Shown piece after piece: positions 1 through 7,394 of a DNA stretch of 19,643 nt; position 1 is the stretch's first letter; each line of letters opens with the position of its first letter. The stretch is from Thermoplasmata archaeon. Lineage in GTDB: Archaea; Thermoplasmatota; Thermoplasmata; Thermoplasmatales; Thermoplasmataceae. Where the stretch lies: NCBI GenBank assembly GCA_021797385.1, contig JAJZZW010000016.1:1-19643 (forward strand), given 5' to 3'. The position numbers were made by a program, and so were the translations under genes. The notes under the pieces are model-generated. The model had not been told where the DNA came from. It was given only the letters and a program-made list of their open reading frames with translations, and searched no databases.

Positions 1-17
1 CTTTTCAGATAGGTCAA

Positions 18-48
18 ATTAAAATTATTTTAATCATTTAATTTTAAT
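18..48. repeat. AT-only inverted repeat upstream of thermosome gene
   Basis: The 10-base arms ATTAAAATTA (18-27) and TAATTTTAAT (39-48) are perfect reverse complements separated by 11 bases. The element lies just upstream of the thermosome TATA box, where an archaeal regulator could bind. Both arms are pure A/T, so chance is a real alternative. Confidence 0.3.
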
Positions 49-66
49 ATTCTAATTTTAGAAAAA

Positions 67-73
67 TTTATAT
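67..73 (+). promoter_or_regulatory. TATA box of thermosome gene
   Basis: TTTATAT is preceded by an A-rich stretch that could act as a BRE. It sits about 30 bases before the ATG at 102, which predicts a transcript with almost no 5' leader. Confidence 0.5.
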
Positions 74-101
74 TGAAGAACATATTTATGAATCGATTGT
101 T

Positions 102-1751
102 ATGATGTCAGGTCAAACCCCAATATTAATATTAAAGGAAGGTACAGAAAGGCAGCAGGGAAAGAATGCCCAGAAGAACAACATTGAAGCCGCCAAGGCT
201 ATTGCAGATGCTGTAAGGACAACCCTGGGTCCGAAGGGCATGGATAAGATGATGGTTGATTCTATCGGTGATATAATTATATCCAATGACGGTGCAACCA
301 TTCTTAAGGAAATGGATGTAGATCATCCCACTGCAAAAATGATTGTTGAAGCATCAAAATCACAGGATACTGCTGTAGGCGACGGTACAACCACAGTTGT
401 GGTTCTCGCAGGAGAGTTGCTTAAGCAGGCTGAGGCGTTGCTTGATCAGGGAGTTCATTCCACCATAATAGCAGACGGGTACCACCTCGGAGCAGAGGAG
501 TCAAGAAGACAGCTTATAGCAATGTCTGTAAATGCCAATAATGATGAAATACTGAAAAAGATTGCAATTACTGCACTTTCTGGAAAAAACACCGGTGTCA
601 GCGCCGAATTTCTTGCTGACCTTGTGGTTAATGCTATAAATGCAGTTTCAGAGACAGATGGCAAAAAAATTGTTGTTGACACTGCAAATATAAAGGTTGA
701 TAAAAAGAGCGGTGGAAGTGCAGCTGATACAAAATTCATAAGCGGGCTTATAATAGATAAGGAAAAAGTCCATTCAAAGATGCCCTCTGTTGTAAAAAAT
801 GCAAAAATAGCATTAATAAATTCCGCACTTGAAATCAAGAAAACGGAAATAGATGCAAAGGTCCAGATAACAGACCCCTCAAAGATACAGGACTTCCTTG
901 ACCAGGAAAGTGACACCCTCAAGGAAATGGCTGAAAAAATACACAAATCAGGAGCAAACGTTGTTCTATGCCAGAAGGGTATAGATGACACAGTTCAGTA
1001 TTACCTTGCAAAATATGGAATATATGCTGTAAGGAGAGTTAAACAGAGTGATATGGAAAAGCTTGCAAAAGCAACAGGCGCAAAGATGGTAACAGACCTA
1101 GATGATATCTCCAATGAGACAATGGGAAAGGCTGAAACTGTAGAAGAGAGAAAGATCGGCGATGATAGGATGACATTTGTAACCGGCTGTGAAAATCCCA
1201 AGGCTGTAGATATACTTATCAGAGGAGGAACAGAGCACGTTGTTGATGAAATAGAGAGAGCACTAAACGATGCAATCAGGGTTGTTGCAATAACCAAGGA
1301 AGATGGAAGATATCTTCCAGGAGGGGGCGCAACTGAGGCTGAACTTGCAATGAAACTCAGATCATATTCCAACAGTGTTGGTGGCAGGGAACAGTTATCC
1401 ATAGAAGCATTTGCCAAGGCACTTGAAATTATACCCAGAACTCTTGCAGAAAATGCCGGAATGGATCCAATAAACACCCTTATATCACTAAAATCAGAGC
1501 ACGAGAAGGGAAACAAAAACTTCGGTGTGGATATGGATGCAAATAAAATCAGCGATATGCTCAAAGCAGGCGTCTTTGATACATTCCGTGTTAAAACCCA
1601 TGCCATTGAAAGCGCTGTGGAAGTTGCCACAATGATACTCAGAATAGACGATGTCATTGCAAGCAAGAAATCCTCTGCACCAGCAGGTGGAGCCGGTGGC
1701 ATGCCAGGAGGCATGGGTGGCGGTATGCCCGGTGGAATGGGCGGATACTGA
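102..1751 (+). CDS. ths: Thermosome subunit (group II chaperonin)
   Basis: This 549-residue protein is an archaeal group II chaperonin subunit, which builds a cytosolic double ring that folds proteins using ATP. Visible ATP-site motifs are LGPKG (42-46), NDGATIL (62-68) and GDGTTT (93-98). [10 protein letters not shown] lies in the C-terminal part of the equatorial domain. The last 25 or so residues are Gly/Met-rich repeats ending in Tyr, the flexible tail projecting into the cavity that is usual in this family. Length matches the family (about 540-550). There are two adjacent ATG codons (102 and 105); the first is used here but the second is equally possible. It is monocistronic, with a TATA box upstream and a T-run downstream. 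Archaea often carry two or three thermosome subunits, and I cannot say which this is, so no alpha/beta label is given. Confidence 0.97.
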   Translation: MMSGQTPILILKEGTERQQGKNAQKNNIEAAKAIADAVRTTLGPKGMDKMMVDSIGDIIISNDGATILKEMDVDHPTAKMIVEASKSQDTAVGDGTTTVVVLAGELLKQAEALLDQGVHSTIIADGYHLGAEESRRQLIAMSVNANNDEILKKIAITALSGKNTGVSAEFLADLVVNAINAVSETDGKKIVVDTANIKVDKKSGGSAADTKFISGLIIDKEKVHSKMPSVVKNAKIALINSALEIKKTEIDAKVQITDPSKIQDFLDQESDTLKEMAEKIHKSGANVVLCQKGIDDTVQYYLAKYGIYAVRRVKQSDMEKLAKATGAKMVTDLDDISNETMGKAETVEERKIGDDRMTFVTGCENPKAVDILIRGGTEHVVDEIERALNDAIRVVAITKEDGRYLPGGGATEAELAMKLRSYSNSVGGREQLSIEAFAKALEIIPRTLAENAGMDPINTLISLKSEHEKGNKNFGVDMDANKISDMLKAGVFDTFRVKTHAIESAVEVATMILRIDDVIASKKSSAPAGGAGGMPGGMGGGMPGGMGGY

Positions 1752-1773
1752 TTTTTTTATTTTTCCATTTTTT
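1752..1773 (+). terminator. T-rich terminator after thermosome gene
   Basis: Directly after the TGA there are three T-runs in about 22 bases without a stem-loop, the usual form of an archaeal intrinsic terminator. The promoter of the next gene follows immediately. Confidence 0.5.
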
Positions 1774-1807
1774 ATAAAGTATAAATATTATTTAACAATG
1801 TTTTAAC

Positions 1808-1812
1808 GGTGA
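1808..1812 (+). promoter_or_regulatory. Ribosome binding site of trxB
   Basis: GGTGA matches the anti-Shine-Dalgarno end of archaeal 16S rRNA. It lies six bases before the ATG at 1819 and supports that start. TATA-like sequences at 1771-1777 and 1779-1786 lie further upstream, so this gene has a short leader, unlike many of its neighbours. Confidence 0.5.
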
Positions 1813-1818
1813 CATAGA

Positions 1819-2784
1819 ATGATGCAGTTTAATATTAGTTCTACCGAAAGGGATTATGAGACTGATTACGATGTAATTATAATAGGTGCAGGTGCAGCCG
1901 GCTATTCTGCCGGGGTATATATAAAAAGATCTGGAATGAGTGTTGCTATTCTTGAACGCGAAGCAGTCCCAGGTGGAAACACTGCAGTATCACCTCTTGT
2001 TGAGAACTATCTCGGGTACAGGGCTATAGATGGAGCCGATCTGGCCGAGGATTTCAGGAAGCACTACGCGCAGTATGGAAAAATAATTACGGAAATTGAT
2101 GTGCGTGATATAAAGAAAGACGGAGATAAATTTCGGATTATCACAAACAGGTCCGACTTTACTGCAAAGGCTGTTATAGTTACAACCGGAACAACCCATA
2201 GGAAAATGAATGTGAAGGGTGAGGATGAATACTATGGTAAAGGTATATCCTACTGTTCAACATGCGATGGATATTTATTCAAGGATAAGGATGTTGCTGT
2301 GATAGGTGGAGGCAATTCTGGTGCCATATCTGCACTTTACCTTGACGGTATAGCCAAAAGTGTTTCTATTATAGCCCACTCTAAAATTAAAAAATGTGAG
2401 GATGCCTACGTAAAATCCATTGACGAAAAAAAGATTCCTTTTATACTTAACGCTGAAACCGAGGAGTTTGTTGGAGACGGAAAGAAACTCACTGAATTAA
2501 AGTACAAGGATCTGAAAACCGGTGAGGAGAAAACTATTAAACTGGATGGAATTTTTGTTTATATCGGTGTTATACCTCAGACAGCTTTCCTTAAGAACAT
2601 AGGTGTGAAACTGGATAACCACGGATTCATAATTGGCGATGAAAAGGGGAGGACAAATATACCGGGAATATATGCAGCAGGTGATGTATTATCAGGCAGT
2701 GAAGAGCAGATAGCCACCGCAGTAGGTGACGGGAGCAAAGCTGCAATAACTCTTTATACTGATATAATAAATAAAAAGTTTTAA
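1819..2784 (+). CDS. trxB: Thioredoxin reductase-like flavoprotein
   Basis: This 321-residue FAD-dependent disulfide reductase of the low-molecular-weight TrxR class would pass electrons to thioredoxin-like proteins in the cytosol. The FAD-binding GAGAAG lies at 23-28, the redox-active CSTC at 146-149 and the second dinucleotide motif GGGNSG at 163-168. AAGDV (286-290) is the C-terminal FAD motif. Length is normal. Odd point: where NADPH-dependent enzymes carry HRRxxxR after the second Rossmann fold, this protein has AHSKIKK (186-192), lacking the arginine pattern that grips the 2'-phosphate of NADPH. The RQ usually found after the C-terminal GDV motif is EQ here. From memory, the Thermoplasma acidophilum enzyme is reported to use neither NADPH nor NADH well, which would fit. 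The fold is certain; the electron donor is open. Confidence 0.93.
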   Translation: MMQFNISSTERDYETDYDVIIIGAGAAGYSAGVYIKRSGMSVAILEREAVPGGNTAVSPLVENYLGYRAIDGADLAEDFRKHYAQYGKIITEIDVRDIKKDGDKFRIITNRSDFTAKAVIVTTGTTHRKMNVKGEDEYYGKGISYCSTCDGYLFKDKDVAVIGGGNSGAISALYLDGIAKSVSIIAHSKIKKCEDAYVKSIDEKKIPFILNAETEEFVGDGKKLTELKYKDLKTGEEKTIKLDGIFVYIGVIPQTAFLKNIGVKLDNHGFIIGDEKGRTNIPGIYAAGDVLSGSEEQIATAVGDGSKAAITLYTDIINKKF

Positions 2785-2808
2785 ATTTATTCTTTTTCTA
2801 TCGAATCT

Positions 2809-3714
2809 ATGAAGAGAGACATACTTTCCGTTGCAGATATGCAGAATGATCTTGAAGATATAATCGATTTGTCAATTAAATTGAAGAAATATAGAACCAT
2901 TAAATTTTCGGAAAAGAAGATACTTGGGATGATTTTTGAAAAACCCAGCACAAGAACCAGGATATCCCTTGAGGTTGCAATGGAGCAGCTGAACGGGCAT
3001 GCCATTTATCTCAGTCCCAAGGATATGCATCTTGGAGACGGAGAGACTATCGCTGATACGGCAAGGGTAATGTCCAGATTTCTTGATGTAATTTCTTACC
3101 GTGCGTTCGATTACAGGAATGTAAGGGAACTGGCAAAATATTCTACTGTACCAGTACTCAACGCTCTTGATAACAAGGAGCATCCCATGCAGATTGTGGC
3201 AGATTTTATGACCATAATGGAGAAGAGGCACAGGCTTGAAAACCTTAAAATGGCATACATAGGTGATGGAAACAATATGGCAAATTCACTTCTTCTTGGT
3301 GCTGCCATCACAGGAATGGATATATCAGTTGCATGTCCGGAAAACCACGATCCCGATCAGGACATACTTTACAGAGCGAAGGACATAGCCCTAAAAACTG
3401 GAAGCAGGATAGAAATAGTAAGGGATCCCAGAACCGCAGTTGATTCGTCAGATATAGTATATACTGATGTATGGGTTTCCATGGGTGAAGAAAATGAAAA
3501 AGATAAAAAGGAAAAGGCCTTCAAGAATTTTCAGGTTAATGAAAATCTGGTGGATTTCGCAAATAAAAACTATATATTCATGCACTGTTTACCTGCCAGA
3601 AGGGGTCTTGAGGTTACCGATGAGGTGATAGAGGGAATACACAGTGTCGTATTTGACGAGGCTGAAAACAGGCTTTACAGCGAAAAAGGAGTAATATATA
3701 CCGTACTTTCATAA
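2809..3714 (+). CDS. argF: Ornithine carbamoyltransferase
   Basis: This 301-residue protein forms citrulline from ornithine and carbamoyl phosphate in arginine biosynthesis; the reverse reaction in arginine breakdown is also possible. The carbamoyl-phosphate motif STRTR is at 47-51, the HPxQ motif (HPMQ) at 125-128, the ornithine-loop SMG at 224-226 following D220, and the catalytic HCLP at 259-262. SMG with HCLP favours ornithine over aspartate as substrate, so this is not pyrB. Length is close to the family norm (300-340). The ATG lies 24 bases after the trxB stop, and an AT-rich TATA-like stretch (about 2779-2790) overlaps that stop, which suggests its own leaderless promoter. No other arginine gene is in the window. 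Confidence 0.95.
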   Translation: MKRDILSVADMQNDLEDIIDLSIKLKKYRTIKFSEKKILGMIFEKPSTRTRISLEVAMEQLNGHAIYLSPKDMHLGDGETIADTARVMSRFLDVISYRAFDYRNVRELAKYSTVPVLNALDNKEHPMQIVADFMTIMEKRHRLENLKMAYIGDGNNMANSLLLGAAITGMDISVACPENHDPDQDILYRAKDIALKTGSRIEIVRDPRTAVDSSDIVYTDVWVSMGEENEKDKKEKAFKNFQVNENLVDFANKNYIFMHCLPARRGLEVTDEVIEGIHSVVFDEAENRLYSEKGVIYTVLS

Positions 3715-3803
3715 TATTTTAGAGATTGGCTGTACATACATTGTATAATTTTTATAACATTGAGTATATTCTTTTTCACTAGGGATTTAAATAATGTACA
3801 AAG

Positions 3804-3877
3804 CGCCCGCGCCGGGATTTGAACCCGAATCTAAGGCTCCGCAGGCCTTCAGGATATCCAAATTACCCCACACGGGC
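3804..3877 (-). tRNA. tRNA-Arg (anticodon GCG)
   Basis: The minus strand folds into a complete 74-base cloverleaf. The acceptor stem GCCCGUG pairs with CGCGGGC, including one U-G pair. The D arm carries A14, A15 and G18G19. The anticodon stem AAGGC/GCCUU closes the loop CUGCGGA, giving anticodon GCG (codons CGC/CGU, Arg). The T arm has the UUCAAAU loop. The discriminator is G; CCA is not encoded; there is no intron. It marks the left edge of the accessory block. Confidence 0.95.
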
Positions 3878-3966
3878 TCATTAGTATGGCTTATACATAT
3901 TTTAACTTTATAATTTTACATAAATAGAAGAATATGTTGGAGATTCTGACAGCACTATAAATGAAA

Positions 3967-5703
3967 TTAATCTGCCCTGAATTTAGGTAAAATAATGTCA
4001 ATAAGTGACGGATTCCCAATAATAGCAGATGAAACAGCCTTCTGGAATGCATCTTTAAGTTCTGATATATCATTAACGGTGTATGAGTCAACACTAAAAC
4101 CCTTTGCTATTGTTGCAAAATTAATTCTGGGATTGTCAATATCTATAAATTCCGTGTCCTTTGAATTTTTAATATATTTTTCCGTTGTGTTTTCAAAATA
4201 CGGCCACTCTATTGCCCAGGACCCATTATTCAAAATAATATATATTACTCCTAACCCGTAATGTTTAACACTCCACAAGGCAGAGGTGATATTTCCGAAG
4301 ATTGCATCTCCGTCTCCCGTTATGCAGACCACCGGTTTGTAATTTTTAACACCAGATATGTAATTCTCTTCGTTTCTGGCTAAAAATGTACCATAGGCCA
4401 TGCCCACAGGAGAACCCAAATGCCCACTGGGGTTGCTGAAAAATGTTCCGGGGGTATTAAGGTTTATCTGCTGGTTCAATCCATTGTATGATTTGATGCT
4501 GCCATTAACAAGTGCCATCCCCGCTTTCCATTCCTTATTGAGGACATACCCGATAGAATTGTCAGATAGTATGCCCTTTTCAATATCTTTAGCAGCCAAA
4601 TTTTCTATATCTCTCATTAATTTCTCATGTTTCTCAATAACAGAGGCTTTCCTATTTTCGATAACTTCCCTTTCTTTATGATTCAGTTCCGTTTTTTTCA
4701 TTATTAATTCCAGCGTTGGTCCAAGGTCACATTCTATATCAATAGAGTTGAACAGGTTGGAGGATCCATAATCACCACCGCTATAGATATCCCTCCTTCT
4801 TACAAATTCTGTGGAAAAATCTATAATATCCTTATCCACAGGGAAGGCATTTCCGGGAAGTATCCCGAATTCAAATAGAAGCAGAAGGTCATCGTTTGCA
4901 GTTTCGGGTACATACATTCTTGGAACAAAACCCAGATGCATCCGATTTTGCAGTGGAAAACTCATGAAATAGCGGCGTTCCTTAACACCTATTCCGAAAT
5001 TATCGGCAAATTTAATCATTGTATCCACATATTCCATATTTCTTCCTGCATGCGAAACAAAAATTTCAGGATTATTTGAAGCGAGTATTTTGCCCATTAT
5101 TACTTTTATGGTATCAATATCCGGTAATCTTTTGTTATAATAAAATTTCTTTGTCCTGATTTCCATCCCATCGTAGGGTTTCTGCATGAGATCATGGCGC
5201 AATGTCAGAAATGATATGCCTTTTGGTTCGAGTTGGGTAATAAAAAATGCCTTTGATAAGTCTTCCTCCATCATCTCCTCCGACTGTGAATTGTTTGACC
5301 ATTTAACCCATGGCTCGATGATATCAAGATGCTTTGAAGAATAATGGCTGGTAGGATCATTCAGAAGATGTGTCCCGGGAATATCTCTGGAAGCAAGTAC
5401 CAGAAGAGGTGCCATATTTAAGTATGATGAATATAGTGCACCGATGGAATTCTGTGTTCCGACTATCCTATCCACGAGTGCGATGCCGGTCCTGTTTTTT
5501 GCCAGAGCATAACCTTCCGCAGAACTTATTGCAGTAAATTCATGTAATGCCTGTACCCATTTCGTCCCTTTTTCAACAGATATTGCATCCTGAATTTCTG
5601 CCATTCCGGCTCCTGTTGTTCCGAAAATAAAATTATTTCCATATAATTTCAGAGATTTTATTAAAACCTGTGCCAGTGTTTTAATTTCATAATTTTTATC
5701 CAT
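3967..5703 (-). CDS. Thiamine diphosphate-dependent enzyme, acetolactate synthase-like superfamily, substrate unknown
   Basis: This 578-residue protein has the Pyr-middle-PP domain order of 2-oxoacid decarboxylase and acetolactate synthase type enzymes. The N-terminal domain carries HEFTAISSAEGYALA, in which E55 is the expected glutamate that activates the cofactor. The C-terminal domain has the ThDP/Mg2+ motif opening with GDGD at 463-466 and closing with NN at 492-493. The first domain resembles those of benzoylformate or sulfopyruvate decarboxylases, but no substrate residues can be assigned by eye. Length fits the superfamily (about 550-600). No regulatory subunit (ilvN) or branched-chain amino acid gene is nearby, which argues against biosynthetic acetolactate synthase. 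It is a lone minus-strand gene with AT-rich promoter-like sequence just beyond its ATG, at the left end of the accessory block. Confidence 0.85.
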   Translation of the reverse strand: MDKNYEIKTLAQVLIKSLKLYGNNFIFGTTGAGMAEIQDAISVEKGTKWVQALHEFTAISSAEGYALAKNRTGIALVDRIVGTQNSIGALYSSYLNMAPLLVLASRDIPGTHLLNDPTSHYSSKHLDIIEPWVKWSNNSQSEEMMEEDLSKAFFITQLEPKGISFLTLRHDLMQKPYDGMEIRTKKFYYNKRLPDIDTIKVIMGKILASNNPEIFVSHAGRNMEYVDTMIKFADNFGIGVKERRYFMSFPLQNRMHLGFVPRMYVPETANDDLLLLFEFGILPGNAFPVDKDIIDFSTEFVRRRDIYSGGDYGSSNLFNSIDIECDLGPTLELIMKKTELNHKEREVIENRKASVIEKHEKLMRDIENLAAKDIEKGILSDNSIGYVLNKEWKAGMALVNGSIKSYNGLNQQINLNTPGTFFSNPSGHLGSPVGMAYGTFLARNEENYISGVKNYKPVVCITGDGDAIFGNITSALWSVKHYGLGVIYIILNNGSWAIEWPYFENTTEKYIKNSKDTEFIDIDNPRINFATIAKGFSVDSYTVNDISELKDAFQKAVSSAIIGNPSLIDIILPKFRAD

Positions 5704-5772
5704 TAAATCAAATCTCTTTTATGAATTTAAGTCTTTCCAAGGTTATGTATCATATTATGTGTAAATATAAAC

Positions 5773-5812
5773 CTCCCTGTTAATAATGAAATGATCATTA
5801 AATAACAGGGAG
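5773..5812. repeat. Inverted repeat / hairpin
   Basis: CTCCCTGTTA (5773-5782) and TAACAGGGAG (5803-5812) are perfect 10-base inverted arms. An inner AATGA/TCATT pair (5785-5789 and 5795-5799) extends the stem after a small internal loop, leaving a five-base apex. It lies between the ThDP enzyme gene and the MFS gene. It could be an RNA structure, an operator or a remnant end of a mobile element. Confidence 0.6.
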
Positions 5813-5825
5813 AAATACCTCTTTT

Positions 5826-5862
5826 GAATCCAGGAGGTAATAAAATATTGGAATATACCGCT
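5826..5862 (+). repeat. Imperfect direct repeat, copy 1 (fragment of radical SAM 3' end)
   Basis: This stretch aligns with 8355-8393 in the same orientation. Both begin GAATCC, and both contain TATTG then one variable base, AATATAC, one variable base and GCT, with small indels between. In the frame matching copy 2 it reads NPGGNKILEYTAL beside SQGEIKVLQYTAI. The two copies flank the exporter-peptide-maturase cassette. Confidence 0.5.
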
Positions 5863-5964
5863 TTGAATTCACAAATCATTAAGTGTATCGATAAGTGAGG
5901 TAAAACAGGAGAATCCATCACGGGAAATCTCCACGAAGTTATATTCTGGAATGAGTCTATCAAA

Positions 5965-7176
5965 TCAATTGAGGGTCGTTGATTTATGTACTTTAGGCAA
6001 ATTTTTAAAGAACAATAGAATAAAAAAATTTATAGAAAAAATGACAGATATAAATATAAATGAGTATTTTAAAATATAAGACGATAAAATATATCCTATT
6101 ATTAGGGCGAATATTGGGATAACAATAGAATTTAATGTATTTTTTAATCCATATATACTGCCTGAGATATTTTTATCTATATACTTGAGATTAATAAGAC
6201 TATGGAATAAAGATAATATCGATTCCATAAATCCGCTTGCAAACAACACAATATAGATTGAATACAGATAATAATGTGATAAATATATAATATAATAAAC
6301 GAATATAAATGAAAATGATATAAATATATAATATTTATGGATAATTTTCCTGCTCTCTGTTTTTATTTTTGAAGTTAAAAACGTACCAATTAAGCTCCCA
6401 AGCAATGAAGAAACATAGAATGATGTTAATATAATTGCACTTACTTTTATTATATCATGTGATATAAACACAATAAGGGGCATAGTCATTACCATAGCCG
6501 CCCCATTAACTATCGCCAAAATGGTGAAAAGTTCGATAGTATTATTATTCTTTAAATATAGTATGCTATCTCTAAGGCTCTTCAATTTAGTTAAACTGAA
6601 TTTTTTGGTTTCAAATTTTATTCCACTAACATCTAACGATAGAAAAACTGAGGTCACCAATCCATAAATTATAAGCATAAATAGTATTGAATATATATAA
6701 TTATATGCTAATAACATACCAAGTGAAAGAAGACCAATAATTGATGAGATAAAAATCACCGAATGTAAATTTTTAAAATATTTTTTGGAACTTTCATTTT
6801 TAACGATGTGTTGCTGGATAGCCATAAAACTCAGATTAGAAAAAGTTGATAACAACCGCAATATAAATAATAGTAGTAGAAAAATAATATAATTATTAAA
6901 TGAAAAATTTAACAGATCTAAAAGCATAAAAAACAGAATAACTACCTTGAACATTTCAGAAAATGTTAATAGTAATTTTTTATTTTTTATGCTATCAGTT
7001 AATGGCCCTATGATAAATGAAAATATAGCCGGTATGTAAAATACAGATAACGTTATACTCCCCAGCAATATCGAACCGGTTCTAATTAGAATTAAATCAA
7101 CGAAAATTAATGCTGCCCCATATAATAAAGAATTCAAAAAAATTGCAATATATATTTTTTCGTAATTGTTAAGCAT
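5965..7176 (-). CDS. MFS-type transporter, probable exporter
   Basis: This protein of about 403 residues has 10-12 hydrophobic helices, rich in Ile/Leu/Phe/Ser, separated by short Lys-rich loops. That is the pattern of major facilitator efflux proteins of the MFS_3 (drug/siderophore export) kind. After the second predicted helix comes GPLTDSIKNKK, which matches the conserved loop 2-3 motif G-x-x-x-D-(R/K)-x-x-(R/K). The ATG at 7174-7176 is chosen because a TATA box at 7195-7204 lies about 25 bases before it; an upstream in-frame TTG at 7191 would start inside the promoter. The gene is strikingly AT-rich compared with the core genes, a sign of transfer. It is divergent from a 46-codon ORF and a radical SAM peptide-maturase-like gene, so I infer that it exports a small modified peptide. 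The substrate is not proven. Confidence 0.8.
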   Translation of the reverse strand: MLNNYEKIYIAIFLNSLLYGAALIFVDLILIRTGSILLGSITLSVFYIPAIFSFIIGPLTDSIKNKKLLLTFSEMFKVVILFFMLLDLLNFSFNNYIIFLLLLFILRLLSTFSNLSFMAIQQHIVKNESSKKYFKNLHSVIFISSIIGLLSLGMLLAYNYIYSILFMLIIYGLVTSVFLSLDVSGIKFETKKFSLTKLKSLRDSILYLKNNNTIELFTILAIVNGAAMVMTMPLIVFISHDIIKVSAIILTSFYVSSLLGSLIGTFLTSKIKTESRKIIHKYYIFISFSFIFVYYIIYLSHYYLYSIYIVLFASGFMESILSLFHSLINLKYIDKNISGSIYGLKNTLNSIVIPIFALIIGYILSSYILKYSFIFISVIFSINFFILLFFKNLPKVHKSTTLN

Positions 7177-7194
7177 AATCCTAAAATACAAACC

Positions 7195-7204
7195 TTTATA
7201 TATA
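7195..7204 (-). promoter_or_regulatory. TATA box of MFS exporter gene
   Basis: The plus-strand sequence TTTATATATA, read on the minus strand, is centred about 25 bases before the ATG at 7176. It supports a leaderless transcript and the shorter start. Confidence 0.5.
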
Positions 7205-7228
7205 CATATATCGCATCAATATCTTGAT
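7204..7228 (+). promoter_or_regulatory. Promoter and dyad ahead of the 46-codon ORF
   Basis: A TATA-like ACATATAT (7204-7211) lies about 25 bases before the ATG at 7233. Between them is the dyad ATCAA-TATC-TTGAT (7215-7228), placed where a repressor would block initiation. The TATA box abuts that of the divergent exporter gene, so both directions could be controlled together. Confidence 0.4.
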
Positions 7229-7232
7229 AGAC

Positions 7233-7373
7233 ATGAAAGAACATATAAAATGGAGTATAGAAGTTGATAGATTTGGTGTGATAAAATATTCTGAAATTAA
7301 TGGAGAGAATGATCCAATAAGCCCGAAAATGGCTAACTTAAGATGTGGCGTAGAGCTTGAAATACTTTATTAA
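7233..7373 (+). CDS. 46-residue peptide, candidate RiPP precursor
   Basis: This short ORF runs from ATG 7233 to TAA 7371-7373 and is not recognised as a known family. The N-terminal half (MKEHIKWSIEVDRF) is charged, the middle is acidic and polar (EINGENDPISP), and the C-terminal end contains MANLRCGVELEILY with a single Cys at 38. Support for it being real is positional: a promoter signal 25 bases upstream, and a gap of only 21 bases before the start of a radical SAM-SPASM gene in the same direction. Precursor peptides of RiPP pathways are typically this size and placed directly ahead of the maturase. With one cysteine, a Cys-to-backbone thioether or another single cross-link would be possible. 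The alternative is a chance ORF or leader peptide. Confidence 0.5.
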   Translation: MKEHIKWSIEVDRFGVIKYSEINGENDPISPKMANLRCGVELEILY

Positions 7374-7394
7374 TATTATTTTATTCTGAAATTT

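Larger units (their letters stand above)
5704..5964. other. Intergenic remnant region without a supported gene
   Basis: Between two minus-strand genes lie 261 bases holding a strong hairpin (5773-5812) and, on the plus strand, a short broken reading stretch (about 5806-5898). That stretch resembles the tail of the radical SAM gene at 8334-8456. A 78-codon minus-strand open frame overlaps it but has no recognisable domain or clear initiation signal. I read the region as gene debris plus promoter sequence for the ThDP enzyme. Confidence 0.45.

Noticed and set aside
455..1714. Long minus-strand open frames opposite the thermosome gene
   Set aside because: They are antisense shadows of a certain gene with no family resemblance or promoter.
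5727..5963. 78-codon minus-strand ORF
   Set aside because: No domain, no initiation signal, and it overlaps the plus-strand repeat and the hairpin; treated as chance open frame in debris.
7177..7191. Upstream TTG start for the MFS exporter
   Set aside because: It lies only a few bases from the TATA box; the ATG at 7174-7176 fits the usual 25-base spacing.
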